Positions 13,504-20,938 are shown, counted from the first letter of the stretch. The stretch is DNA of 20,938 nucleotides from JAZDMK01 sp043800975 (GCA_043800975.1 JAZDMK010000001.1:1-20938); one strand, 5' to 3'. The notes: a model not told the origin generated them from the letters alone. Translations and numbers: made by a program.

Positions 13504-15246
13504 TCAATTTAGTTGAAGAGAAGCCGCAATGTTTTGTAAACGCTTGTTAAGCAACACTTCTGTTTCATTCATTTTTTCTGGATCCGTTACACTTTCTTTG
13601 ATGCCGAAATAAAATTTAATTTTCGGTTCTGTTCCGGAAGGCCTTACGGTTATTATACTTCCGTCATCTGTGAAAAACTGAAGTACGTTCGATTTGGGCT
13701 GTCCGGTTGAAACAACATCTGTATTCGAAACACAATCAGTAATGGTTTGCGCCTTGTAATCCGCTATGCGGATTACTTTCGAATTGTTAATGTTTGTTGG
13801 AGGATTCGTTCTGTAACCGGCCATCATGGCTTCAATTTCCTCGGCTCCTTCTTTTCCTTTTTTTGTTACAGAGAGAAGAGATTCTTTGTAGAATCCGAAT
13901 TCTTTATAAATGAAAAGCAGCAACTGATACAAAGTCATATTCTGTGTTGCAGCCCAGGCAGCCATTTCAGCAATCAAGGCGCAACTCATCACGGCATCTT
14001 TATCACGAACAAATTCTGCAGCGAGGTAGCCGTAACTTTCTTCACCGCCAAAAATATACTGACGTTTGCCTTCATTATCTTTAATTATTTCGGCAATATA
14101 TTTGAATCCTGTCAGTACATTGAAATGATCCACGCCGAACGAAGAGGCAATGTCGACAAGCAGTTGAGAAGTGACAATCGTTTTAACGATGTATTGTTTT
14201 CCATCAAGTTTGTTTAATTCTTTATAACGACGAAGAATGTAATACGTGAGCAAAGCGCCGGTCTGGTTGCCGTTCAGAAGAATCATTTTTCCGTTGTTGT
14301 CACGTACTGCGATACCCACACGGTCTGCATCAGGATCGGTCGCCATCACAAGATCTGCACCATCGGTGTCGGCCTTTTGCATGGCGAGTTTCAACGCATC
14401 TGGTTCTTCAGGATTGGGTGAATGAACCGTCGGGAAATTTCCATCGTTGATCATTTGTGATTCAACAACAGAAATATTTTTAAATCCAAAACGTGAAAGT
14501 ATTTCAGGTACCAGTTTCACACCGCTTCCGTGTATAGGTGTATACACGATCTTCATTTCTTTGTTTTGCTGTATAGCTTCAGGCGAGAGCGAAAGCGCAG
14601 CAATATTTTTCAAATAAATTTCATCAATCTCTTTTCCGATTGTTACAACCAGTTCGTTATTTCTATTCCACAGAACATCCTTGACGGATAAAATTTTCTC
14701 TACTTCATCAATTACATTTTTATCATGCGGAGGAACAAGTTGTCCTCCATCATTCCAATAAACTTTGTAACCATTGTATTCTTTGGGATTGTGAGATGCA
14801 GTAATAACAATTCCGCTGTGACATTTTAATTCTCTGATTGCAAAGGAAAGTTCAGGTGTGGGGCGCAATGCATCAAAAAGAAAAACTTTGATCCCGTTAG
14901 AAGAAAGAATATCGGCAGCAATATTTGCAAAAAATTCACTGTTGTTGCGGCAATCGTAAGCGATCGCCATTTTAATTTCTTTTTCTGCGGGAAGCGCTTT
15001 CTTAAGATAGTTGGCTAGACCCTGTGTTGCCATACCCACCGTGTATTTATTCATGCGGTTGGTTCCAGCACCCATGATGCCTCGCAAGCCGCCAGTGCCG
15101 AATTCCAATGTGCGGTAAAAGGCGTCGGTTAATCCGGCGGGATTGTTTTCTATTAGTTCATGAACTTCATCCTGTGTTGTTTTATCAAAAGGTTCAGCAA
15201 GCCAGACACGGGCTTTATCCAGAATTAAACTGTTGACAGTTTCCAT
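13504..15246 (-). CDS. Phospho-sugar mutase (PGM2/PgcA-type phosphoglucomutase/phosphomannomutase)
   Basis: A 580-residue cytoplasmic alpha-D-phosphohexomutase that interconverts hexose 6-phosphate and hexose 1-phosphate. All four domain signatures are present: FGTGGLRGIMG (49-59); the phosphoserine loop TASHNPKEYNGYK with S151; the metal loop DPDADR (D304, D306, D308); the sugar-binding loop GGEESYG (400-406); and the phosphate-binding loop RPSGTEPK (535-542). The length and the GGEESYG loop fit the PGM2/B. subtilis PgcA group rather than GlmM or short ManB types, so glucose 1-phosphate formation is the likeliest reaction, but mannose 6-phosphate or pentose substrates cannot be excluded. It would feed UDP-glucose synthesis (GalU lies outside the window) for the ugd product upstream in the same run. 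Spacing is 13 bp from rfbD and 15 bp to the GH20 gene. Confidence 0.93.
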   Translation of the reverse strand: METVNSLILDKARVWLAEPFDKTTQDEVHELIENNPAGLTDAFYRTLEFGTGGLRGIMGAGTNRMNKYTVGMATQGLANYLKKALPAEKEIKMAIAYDCRNNSEFFANIAADILSSNGIKVFLFDALRPTPELSFAIRELKCHSGIVITASHNPKEYNGYKVYWNDGGQLVPPHDKNVIDEVEKILSVKDVLWNRNNELVVTIGKEIDEIYLKNIAALSLSPEAIQQNKEMKIVYTPIHGSGVKLVPEILSRFGFKNISVVESQMINDGNFPTVHSPNPEEPDALKLAMQKADTDGADLVMATDPDADRVGIAVRDNNGKMILLNGNQTGALLTYYILRRYKELNKLDGKQYIVKTIVTSQLLVDIASSFGVDHFNVLTGFKYIAEIIKDNEGKRQYIFGGEESYGYLAAEFVRDKDAVMSCALIAEMAAWAATQNMTLYQLLLFIYKEFGFYKESLLSVTKKGKEGAEEIEAMMAGYRTNPPTNINNSKVIRIADYKAQTITDCVSNTDVVSTGQPKSNVLQFFTDDGSIITVRPSGTEPKIKFYFGIKESVTDPEKMNETEVLLNKRLQNIAASLQLN

Positions 15247-15259
15247 AAAAATAAGAAAA

Positions 15260-16144
15260 TTAAATTTGAGATAAAACCTGCATCTTGTTGTATGCCTCTT
15301 TCAACCCGGCTTTCCAGTCAGGAATCTGCAGGCAGAAATCCTGTTTTATTTTAGAATTATCAAGCACGCTGTATGCAGGTCTGGGAGATTTCATGGGATA
15401 CTCAGCGGTAGTAATTGGTAAAACATTACAGTTGTTTCCGCTTAGTTCAACAATTTCTTTAGCGAATACAAACCAACTGCAGAAGCCTTCGTTACAGAAA
15501 TGATAGATGGATGTTTTTGAAGGGCTGGTGCGCTGAATGCGCGGAACAATGCGATGAAGCAACGCGTCTGCCAAGTGTCCAGCATATGTGGGAGCACCGA
15601 CCTGATCGTTCACTACTTTAATTTCATTTTTCTCGCGGCTGATACGCAGAATGGTTTTCATGAAATTATTATTGTATGGAGAATACAGCCAGGAAGTACG
15701 AATAACAAGTCCGTTGGAAGTATTGTTTAGAACTGATAGCTCACCTTCACGTTTTGTTTTTGCATAGGTGCCCTGTGGATCAGTGGCGTCTTCTTCTGTG
15801 TAGGGTTTGTTTACTTTTCCGTCAAAAACATAATCTGTAGAAATATGAATCATGCGTGCATGATGAATTTCACATGTTTTTGCCAGATAGGCCGGTGCAT
15901 TGGCATTGAGAAGCATGGCCGTGTTGGGTTCATCTTCTGCCTTATCAACATTTGTATAAGCTGCACAGTTGATGACAACATCAATAGAATTCTTTGCAAA
16001 AAAATCGGAAACGCTTTTGGTATTTGTAATATCGAGTTCTTCGATATCGGTAAAAATGTAATTAAATTCTTTGTATTCTGAAGAACGGTCGCGTAGCTCC
16101 CTTCCCAATTGCCCGTTGGCGCCGGTAATCAGAATATTGTTCAT
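15260..16144 (-). CDS. rfbD: dTDP-4-dehydrorhamnose reductase
   Basis: A 294-residue short-chain (extended SDR) reductase of the RmlD/RfbD type, which makes dTDP-L-rhamnose from dTDP-4-dehydro-L-rhamnose with NAD(P)H. Signs: the nucleotide-binding motif ITGANGQLGRE (G8, G11, G14); DIEELDITN (33-41), the RmlD-typical Asp patch; VVINCAAYTNVDKAE (56-70); IHISTDYVFDGK (99-110); the catalytic pair Y127/K131 in YAKTK; and VIRTSWLYS. Length is normal. Its ATG overlaps the TGA of the UDP-glucuronate decarboxylase gene (ATGA), so translation is probably coupled. The rmlA, rmlB and rmlC partners are not in the window and must lie elsewhere if it makes rhamnose; reduction of another nucleotide sugar by an RmlD homologue is a possible alternative. 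Confidence 0.9.
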   Translation of the reverse strand: MNNILITGANGQLGRELRDRSSEYKEFNYIFTDIEELDITNTKSVSDFFAKNSIDVVINCAAYTNVDKAEDEPNTAMLLNANAPAYLAKTCEIHHARMIHISTDYVFDGKVNKPYTEEDATDPQGTYAKTKREGELSVLNNTSNGLVIRTSWLYSPYNNNFMKTILRISREKNEIKVVNDQVGAPTYAGHLADALLHRIVPRIQRTSPSKTSIYHFCNEGFCSWFVFAKEIVELSGNNCNVLPITTAEYPMKSPRPAYSVLDNSKIKQDFCLQIPDWKAGLKEAYNKMQVLSQI

Positions 16145-17079
16145 GCAAGAAGAGATTTAAAATAAGTAATTGTTTTTTCAATTCCTTCTTTCAGTTTTAT
16201 TTCCGGTTTCCATCCAAAGCTGCGTGTGGCAAGCGATATGTCGGGCTGACGTTGCGTTGGATCATCCTCAGGCAGCGCTTCGAAAACAATTTTTGACTTT
16301 GATCCGGTCTGTCGGATTACTTCATTGGCCAATTCGAGAATAGTGAATTCATCAGGATTGCCAAGGTTTACAGGCGATGTCATTTCATCACCGGTATTCA
16401 TCAGACGAATTAATCCATTCACTGTATCATCAACGTAAGAAAAACTTCTTGTCTGGCTTCCATCGCCAAATACCGTGATATCATTGCCTTTCAAAGCCTG
16501 CACAATAAAGTTGGAAACCACGCGTCCGTCGTTGGGGTGCATACGTGGGCCGTATGTGTTGAAGATGCGTGCAATGCGAATGTTTACCTGATTTTGTTTG
16601 TGATAATTTACAAATAAGGATTCAGCACAACGCTTTCCTTCATCATAGCAGGAGCGGATACCGATAGGATTTACATTTCCCCAGTAATCTTCTGTCTGCG
16701 GATGAATTGCGGGATCACCATATACTTCACTGGTAGAAGCCTGCAAAATTTTTGCGCGGATGCGTTTGGCAAGCCCAAGCATATTGATGGCGCCCATGAC
16801 AGAAGTCTTGATTGTCTTGATAGGATTATATTGATAATGAATCGGAGAAGCAGGGCATGCCATGTTGTAGATTTCATCCACTTCAATGAAGAAGGGCATA
16901 GTCACATCGTGGCGTATTACTTCGAAATACGGATTATTCAGAAGATGCACTACATTTTGTTTCTGCCCGGTGAAATAATTGTCAAGGCAGATCACTTCGT
17001 TTCCATCCTGCAGCAAACGTTCGCAAAGATGAGAACCGAGAAATCCGGCGCCTCCGGTAACCAGTATTTTTTTCTTCAT
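16141..17079 (-). CDS. UDP-glucuronic acid decarboxylase (UDP-xylose synthase), NAD-dependent SDR
   Basis: A 312-residue extended SDR that converts UDP-glucuronate to UDP-xylose. Signs: TGGAGFLGSHL (8-18) for NAD binding; EIYNMACPASPIHYQYNP (69-86), a hallmark of the UXS family; ASTSEVYGDP (114-123); the catalytic Y145/K149 in SCYDEGKR, also typical of UXS; RIARIFNTYGPRMHPNDGRVVSNF in the middle; and SRSF/TRSFSYVDD. Length matches bacterial UXS. Its substrate is the product of ugd, whose stop codon is one base upstream of this start, so the two encode consecutive steps. UDP-xylose would supply a glycosyltransferase outside the window. The alternative is a close SDR relative such as an epimerase, but the YDEGKR and ACPASP blocks argue for UXS. 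Confidence 0.93.
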   Translation of the reverse strand: MKKKILVTGGAGFLGSHLCERLLQDGNEVICLDNYFTGQKQNVVHLLNNPYFEVIRHDVTMPFFIEVDEIYNMACPASPIHYQYNPIKTIKTSVMGAINMLGLAKRIRAKILQASTSEVYGDPAIHPQTEDYWGNVNPIGIRSCYDEGKRCAESLFVNYHKQNQVNIRIARIFNTYGPRMHPNDGRVVSNFIVQALKGNDITVFGDGSQTRSFSYVDDTVNGLIRLMNTGDEMTSPVNLGNPDEFTILELANEVIRQTGSKSKIVFEALPEDDPTQRQPDISLATRSFGWKPEIKLKEGIEKTITYFKSLLA

Positions 17080-17080
17080 T

Positions 17081-18403
17081 TTAATTTGTTTTTAATCCGA
17101 TGCAGGAATAGTCGAAGCCGGCTTCTTTTATTTCTTTTGGATCATAAATATTTCTTCCGTCAATAATAACTTTTCCCTTCATCAGTTTTTTCATATTGCT
17201 GAAATCAGGAAAGCGGAATTCAGTCCATTCAGTTACAAGCAATAGGCAATCAGCATCGGTTAATGCATCATATAAATCTTTTGCATATTCGATTTTATCA
17301 CCGATTCTGCGGTGGCATTCTTCAATTGCTACTGGATCATACGCTCTTACAGTTGCACCTTCTTTGATAAATAAATCAATAAGAACCAATGCAGGAGCTT
17401 CACGCATATCGTCAGTCTGTGGCTTGAACGAAAGTCCCCACATTGCGATTTTTTTGCCTTTTAAATTTCCGTCAAAATATTTTTTTGCTTTTTCGAAAAG
17501 AATATGTTTTTGATCGTCATTCACTTCTTCCACTGATTTCAAAACCCTGAGAGAATATCCGTTTTCATCAGCTGTTTTAATTAATGCTTTCACATCTTTC
17601 GGAAAGCAGGATCCGCCATAGCCTGCACCTGCATACAAAAATTTCTGGCCAATGCGTGTGTCACTTCCAATTCCTTTACGAACAAGGTTTACATCAGCAC
17701 CAACGATTTCACATAAGTTGGCAATGTCATTCATGAAACTGATACGTGTTGCCAGCATTGAATTTGCAGCATATTTCGTCATTTCAGCGGATGGAATATC
17801 CATGAAAATAACGGGATGTCCGTTCAGAACAAATGGTTTATAAAGTCTTTTCATTAAGTCTTCAGCGCGGGCAGATTCAATACCCACAACAATACGATCC
17901 GGTTTCATGAAATCATCGATGGCATCGCCTTCCTTTAGAAACTCAGGGTTAGAGGCTACATCAAAAGGTATGTTGAGGTTTCTTTTCTTTAATTCATCTT
18001 CAACAGCCTGACGAACTTTCTTTGCAGTACCTACAGGAACGGTGCTTTTTGTAACAATCAGCACATAATCCTTCATGTTCTGACCAATCGTGCGAGCCAC
18101 GTCGATAACATATTTCAAATCAGCGCTTCCATCTTCATCAGGAGGGGTTCCAACTGCACTGAAGATAACATCAGCATCATGAATGCAACCTGCAAGGTCA
18201 GTGGAAAAATGAAGTTTGTTCTTTTCAACATTGCGGGCGATCATCTGATCGAGGCCGGGTTCATAAATGGGAGAAATCCCCTTTTTAAGATTTTCGATTT
18301 TATTCACATCGATATCCACACAAATCACATCTATCCCTACTTCAGCGAAGCATGTTCCGGTCACCAGACCGACATAACCTGAACCAACAACAACAACTTT
18401 CAT
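17081..18403 (-). CDS. ugd: UDP-glucose 6-dehydrogenase
   Basis: A 440-residue cytoplasmic enzyme that oxidises UDP-glucose to UDP-glucuronate with two NAD+. The N-terminal Rossmann domain has VVVVGSGYVGLVTG (3-16); the middle has VTKSTVPVGT, NPEFLKEGDA and AANSMLATRISFMN; the catalytic Cys is C266 in GAGYGGSCFPKD; the C-terminal UDP-binding part has MWGLSFKPQTDDMREAP. Family length is normal. The frame can be opened two codons earlier at a TTG (18409), but ATG 18403 gives the standard MKVVVVG start and is preferred. It is first in the seven-gene run, with a near-consensus promoter at 18431-18461, and is followed after one base by the UDP-glucuronate decarboxylase, so much of its product probably goes to UDP-xylose. 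Uronic acid itself may also enter a surface polysaccharide. Confidence 0.95.
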   Translation of the reverse strand: MKVVVVGSGYVGLVTGTCFAEVGIDVICVDIDVNKIENLKKGISPIYEPGLDQMIARNVEKNKLHFSTDLAGCIHDADVIFSAVGTPPDEDGSADLKYVIDVARTIGQNMKDYVLIVTKSTVPVGTAKKVRQAVEDELKKRNLNIPFDVASNPEFLKEGDAIDDFMKPDRIVVGIESARAEDLMKRLYKPFVLNGHPVIFMDIPSAEMTKYAANSMLATRISFMNDIANLCEIVGADVNLVRKGIGSDTRIGQKFLYAGAGYGGSCFPKDVKALIKTADENGYSLRVLKSVEEVNDDQKHILFEKAKKYFDGNLKGKKIAMWGLSFKPQTDDMREAPALVLIDLFIKEGATVRAYDPVAIEECHRRIGDKIEYAKDLYDALTDADCLLLVTEWTEFRFPDFSNMKKLMKGKVIIDGRNIYDPKEIKEAGFDYSCIGLKTN

Positions 18404-18430
18404 ACTCAATGTTTAATTTAATTTATGCGG

Positions 18431-18461
18431 TAAAATTAGCAAGAAAAATTTGATGCACAAA
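18431..18461 (-). promoter_or_regulatory. Promoter of ugd and the seven-gene glycan run (TTTG-N19-TAATTTTA)
   Basis: On the minus strand TTTG (18461-18458) is followed after 19 bp by TAATTTTA (18438-18431), one mismatch (last base) from TAnnTTTG. Transcription near 18424 gives a leader of about 20 bases to ATG 18403. No other promoter-sized gap occurs before position 8188, so it may drive all seven genes. Confidence 0.45.
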
Positions 18462-18528
18462 ACATGAACAGATTTATACAGCTATTTTCAGGAAATTATT
18501 AACTTAGCAGCGATAAATATTTACCTAT

Positions 18529-19299
18529 ATGAATAACAAAATCAAATATTTTCTATTCGTGATTGCAGCTTTTGTAATCAGTTCGTGTGCTACCCGTTCC
18601 TATTCGCCGGCATACGATTCAGGTTCATATCGGGGATCAAGAAATGTTTCTGATAATGATGGTTTTCGCGCTTTTAGAAGTAACGGTGATTTTATGGGTG
18701 TTGCCGGAAAAATGGAAAATGCTGATATTTCCGGAGGTGATAAGGCAAACTTCATGGATGGAAAAAAGGAAGATGGAATCGACAAAAAAATTGTTTACAA
18801 TGCTTCCTGTGATCTGAAGGTTAAGAAAGTGGATACGGCAAATGCACAATTGAAGCGCATTGCAGAAAAATTTGATGGATATGCGCAATCGTTGGGTCCC
18901 AGAACATCAGTAATCAGAGTGAAATCGGCGAATCTGAATGCCGCAATCGCTGAAATTGCAAAGTTTGGCAAACAAAGAAATAAAAGCTTGTATGGGAATG
19001 ATGTGACAGAACAATACTATGATCTCGCGCTGCGTCTGGATAACTATGAGCGTGCCCGTATTCGTTATAATGAATTACTTGCCAAAGCCAGCAACGTGGA
19101 TGAAATGTTGAAAGTAGAAAAAGAACTGGAGCGTGTGAACCGTGAAATAGAACTGCTGAAAGGGAAACTGAATCTGCTAAAAAATCAGGTAGATTATTCT
19201 ACAATTACAGTTTATCTGACGGAAAAGAGGAAACTCGGAATCCTGGGATACATATTCAAAGGAATGTATGTAAGTGTAAAATGGCTTTTTGTGAGATAA
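18529..19299 (+). CDS. DUF4349 lipoprotein (first of a tandem pair)
   Basis: A 256-residue protein with a lipoprotein signal (lipobox ISSC, Cys20), so it is membrane-anchored outside the cytoplasm. After a low-complexity Ser/Gly/Asn-rich linker (about 21-74) comes a DUF4349 domain (about 85-232): KIVYNASCDLKVKKVD, IAEKFDGYAQSLG, RTSVIRVKSANLNAAIAEI, DVTEQYYDLALRLDNYE, a Glu/Lys-rich coiled-coil (about 171-222; KVEKELERVNREIELLKGKL) and a closing beta strand STITVYL. The C-terminal hydrophobic stretch (236-256) is shorter than the transmembrane helix that usually ends DUF4349 proteins. The function of the domain is unknown. The next gene is a close paralogue 17 bp downstream. Its promoter is not clear; the 125-bp spacer is shared with divergent ugd. 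Confidence 0.85.
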   Translation: MNNKIKYFLFVIAAFVISSCATRSYSPAYDSGSYRGSRNVSDNDGFRAFRSNGDFMGVAGKMENADISGGDKANFMDGKKEDGIDKKIVYNASCDLKVKKVDTANAQLKRIAEKFDGYAQSLGPRTSVIRVKSANLNAAIAEIAKFGKQRNKSLYGNDVTEQYYDLALRLDNYERARIRYNELLAKASNVDEMLKVEKELERVNREIELLKGKLNLLKNQVDYSTITVYLTEKRKLGILGYIFKGMYVSVKWLFVR

Positions 19300-19316
19300 T
19301 TCGAAACAGATATCAA

Positions 19317-20102
19317 ATGAAAAAAAATATTCTCCTCTGTTTTCTGTTTGTATTTTCACTTGCGTTTTTTTCATGCCATACGCATAAGAAATACTATCGG
19401 TCAAAAGGTAGCTATAAAAATACAAGATTTTCATCATCCGGTTCTTCCGGCTGGAGTGAGAAAAATTCAGCCTCCGGTGGATTTGAATATGTGTCGGGTG
19501 TGCAGGTTAAAACGGGAGGTGTGTCGGCAAACTCTGGTGATCAGGGAAATTTCATGGATGGAAAAACCGAAGACAGTCTCGATAAAAAAATTATTTATGA
19601 TGCTTCCGCAGATCTAAAAATTAAAAAAGTGGATTCTGCTAATGCACAACTGAAGCGTATTGCAGAAAAGTATGAAGGCTATGCGCAGTCATTGGGTCAA
19701 CGCACTTCAGTCATTCGTATTAAATCTGCAAACCTGAATGCAGCACTTGCAGATATTGCGAAAATCGGAAAGATGAGAAATAAAAGCGTGTATGGTGAAG
19801 ATGTTACTGAGCAATATTTTGACCTCGCACTTCGTCTGGATAATTATGAACGAACGCGTTTGCGTTACAATGAACTGCTGGCAAAAGCTGTCGGTGTAAA
19901 TGAAATTCTGAAAGTTGAAAAAGAGCTTGAGCGTGTCACCCGTGAAATTGAACTTTTAAAAGGCAAGTTAACTTTCTTACAAAGTCAGATTGATTATTCA
20001 ACGATAACAGTTTACTTAAATGAAAGAAAAAAACTCGGTATACTTGGTTATGTGTTTAAAGGGCTGTATCTGGGTGTACGCTGGCTTTTTGTTTTGAATT
20101 AA
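19317..20102 (+). CDS. DUF4349 lipoprotein (second of a tandem pair)
   Basis: A 261-residue paralogue of the preceding protein. ATG 19317 gives a proper lipoprotein signal (MKKNILLCFLFVFSLAFFSC, lipobox Cys20); an in-frame ATG at 19281 would lie inside the upstream gene and put polar residues first, so it is rejected. From FMDGK onward (about residue 80) the two proteins are nearly the same in order and content (KKVDSANAQLKRIAEK, GYAQSLGQRTSVIR, SANLNAALADIAK, DVTEQYFDLALRLDNYER, KVEKELERVTREIELLKGKL, IDYSTITVYL, LGILGYVFKGLYLG). The linker between Cys20 and that block differs in sequence and length. This points to a fairly recent duplication with a free-running linker. The stop codon overlaps the ATG of the next gene (TAATG), so the three genes probably form an operon. 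Confidence 0.88.
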   Translation: MKKNILLCFLFVFSLAFFSCHTHKKYYRSKGSYKNTRFSSSGSSGWSEKNSASGGFEYVSGVQVKTGGVSANSGDQGNFMDGKTEDSLDKKIIYDASADLKIKKVDSANAQLKRIAEKYEGYAQSLGQRTSVIRIKSANLNAALADIAKIGKMRNKSVYGEDVTEQYFDLALRLDNYERTRLRYNELLAKAVGVNEILKVEKELERVTREIELLKGKLTFLQSQIDYSTITVYLNERKKLGILGYVFKGLYLGVRWLFVLN

Positions 20103-20938
20103 TGATTCTAAAAATAATGCATAGAATATTTTTTTTACTGTTGGTATTATCTTCTTCAGTTCTGTATGCTCAGAAGCTTTCAGTTGCTGATAGTCTGATT
20201 GCATTGTTACCCAAAGCAAGCAATGATACTGTAAAGATTAAGTTGTATTTAAAAATCGGTGAACAGTTTGAAACCACTGAACCCGAAAAAGCAATTCGTT
20301 ATTATACGCTGGCGCTTGAAAAATCGCGCAATGCATCTTTAGCAGTTCCCAAAGACAAACCTGATTATTATAAAAAGTTTACTGCCAAAGCAAATGATTA
20401 CATTGGATTTGTTTGTTATATAACCGGTGACTTCGTAAATGCACTGGTGTTCTATCAGGAAGCAGTTCGTTTGTTTTATGAATTGGGAAATAAAAAGTCG
20501 CTTTCAATTTGTTTAAATAGCATGGGCGCTGTGTTTGCCGATATGGGAAATTTTTCGCAGGCAATTGAGTATTATCAAAAATCATTACGCATACGTGAAG
20601 CAACGGGAGATCAGGCAGGTATTTCCAAATGTCTGAATAACATTGGTGGATTGTATCATGATCAAAAAAATTATCCCAAAGCAATTGATTATTATTCCCG
20701 TTCTCTGAAAATAAAAAAGAGTCTGGATGATAAATCAACCCTTCCCGGAACGTTGAATAATCTGGGCAGCGCTTATTTTGAATCAGGTAACTATAAAACA
20801 GCCCTTAGCTATTACGATCAGTCGCTGAAGCTTTCCCGCGAGCTGGGCGCACTCGAAGATATTGCGGCATGCTATAATAACATCGGAAGTATTTATCTTG
20901 CTAAGCGAGAATTCGACAGTGCCATGGTGCAGTTTGAT
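20102..20938 (+). CDS. Exported TPR-repeat protein, N-terminal part (continues beyond window); possible sensor domain of a signalling protein
   Basis: The frame is open from ATG 20102 to the window end (279 codons, no stop). The ATG overlaps the stop of the DUF4349 gene (TAATG); a second in-frame ATG at 20117 is also possible. The N-terminus is a signal peptide or anchor (HRIFFLLLVLSSSVLYAQ). Four TPR units with a 40-residue period start at about 139 (NSMGAVF), 179 (NNIGGLY), 219 (NNLGSAY) and 259 (NNIGSIY), each with Y..A..YY..SL.I; two looser units precede them (about 45-75 and 96-130). This N.GxxY, 40-residue TPR layout is usual in Bacteroidota proteins where the array is followed by a transmembrane helix and a histidine kinase, LuxR-type or cyclase domain. 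That C-terminal part is not visible, so the signalling role is an inference. Confidence 0.85.
   Translation, partial: MILKIMHRIFFLLLVLSSSVLYAQKLSVADSLIALLPKASNDTVKIKLYLKIGEQFETTEPEKAIRYYTLALEKSRNASLAVPKDKPDYYKKFTAKANDYIGFVCYITGDFVNALVFYQEAVRLFYELGNKKSLSICLNSMGAVFADMGNFSQAIEYYQKSLRIREATGDQAGISKCLNNIGGLYHDQKNYPKAIDYYSRSLKIKKSLDDKSTLPGTLNNLGSAYFESGNYKTALSYYDQSLKLSRELGALEDIAACYNNIGSIYLAKREFDSAMVQFD

Noticed and set aside
13747..14217. Plus-strand open frame of 156 codons inside the phospho-sugar mutase gene
   Set aside because: The opposite strand carries all conserved mutase loops. The antisense translation has no family-like features.
18404..18409. TTG start of ugd two codons upstream of ATG 18403
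   Set aside because: ATG 18403 gives the family-standard MKVVVVG start, so no alternative start codon is needed.
19281..19316. Upstream ATG for the second DUF4349 lipoprotein
   Set aside because: It lies inside the preceding gene and would put 12 non-signal residues before a normal lipoprotein signal.
1..20938. CRISPR array, tRNA/rRNA, insertion sequence or prophage
   Set aside because: No repeat-spacer pattern, no cloverleaf or rRNA-like stretch, no transposase or phage protein among the open frames, and composition looks even throughout.

Overview
The window looks like chromosomal DNA of a Bacteroidota (Bacteroidetes) bacterium, probably a free-living Sphingobacteriia/Chitinophagia/Flavobacteriia-like lineage. 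Reasons: AT-rich sequence; many short secreted proteins and lipoproteins with Bacteroidota-type signals; families typical of the phylum (DUF4369, DUF4349, DUF4384, ~40-residue-spaced TPR proteins, GH20/GH2 glycosidases, beta-helix lipoproteins ending in a GAYE motif); no Shine-Dalgarno sequences; and several matches to the phylum's promoter form (TTG, 18-19 bp, TAnnTTTG). No rRNA, tRNA, CRISPR array, transposase or phage gene was seen, and no gene-free stretch exceeds 300 bases.

Left part (1-4126, all minus strand): a DUF4369 lipoprotein cut by the window edge, then a secreted caspase-fold (metacaspase-type C14) protease with a DUF4384 domain, flanked on both sides by two small secreted paralogues. 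The two small proteins have diverged, but both carry an EKTRG..PNIK block with KTRG at exactly residues 39-42. The protease has five R-G sites of the same kind (T/S/A-R-G): three in the linker after its catalytic Cys and two in its C-terminal tail. Metacaspases cleave after Arg or Lys, so the cluster reads as a protease encoded beside its own substrates. This is the most interesting candidate in the window. A secreted four-TPR protein lies upstream.

Middle part (4214-8013): an unrecognised secreted protein, divergent from a LuxC-like acyl-CoA reductase (the only plus-strand gene here), which converges with one base to spare on a beta-helix lipoprotein. A 68-residue two-helix membrane protein follows with its own well-placed promoter.

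Right-centre (8188-18403, minus strand): one tight seven-gene run transcribed ugd > UDP-glucuronate decarboxylase > rfbD > phospho-sugar mutase > GH20 beta-N-acetylhexosaminidase > cutC > GH2 beta-mannosidase. Gaps are -71 to +15 bp, two junctions are ATGA overlaps, and a near-consensus promoter sits before ugd. It joins nucleotide-sugar synthesis (UDP-GlcA, UDP-Xyl, dTDP-Rha precursors) to exported exo-glycosidases, suggesting assembly and trimming or recycling of a surface glycan.

Right end (18529-20938, plus strand): two tandem, recently duplicated DUF4349 lipoproteins, coupled through a TAATG junction to a TPR-rich exported protein that runs off the window and may be the sensor part of a signalling protein.
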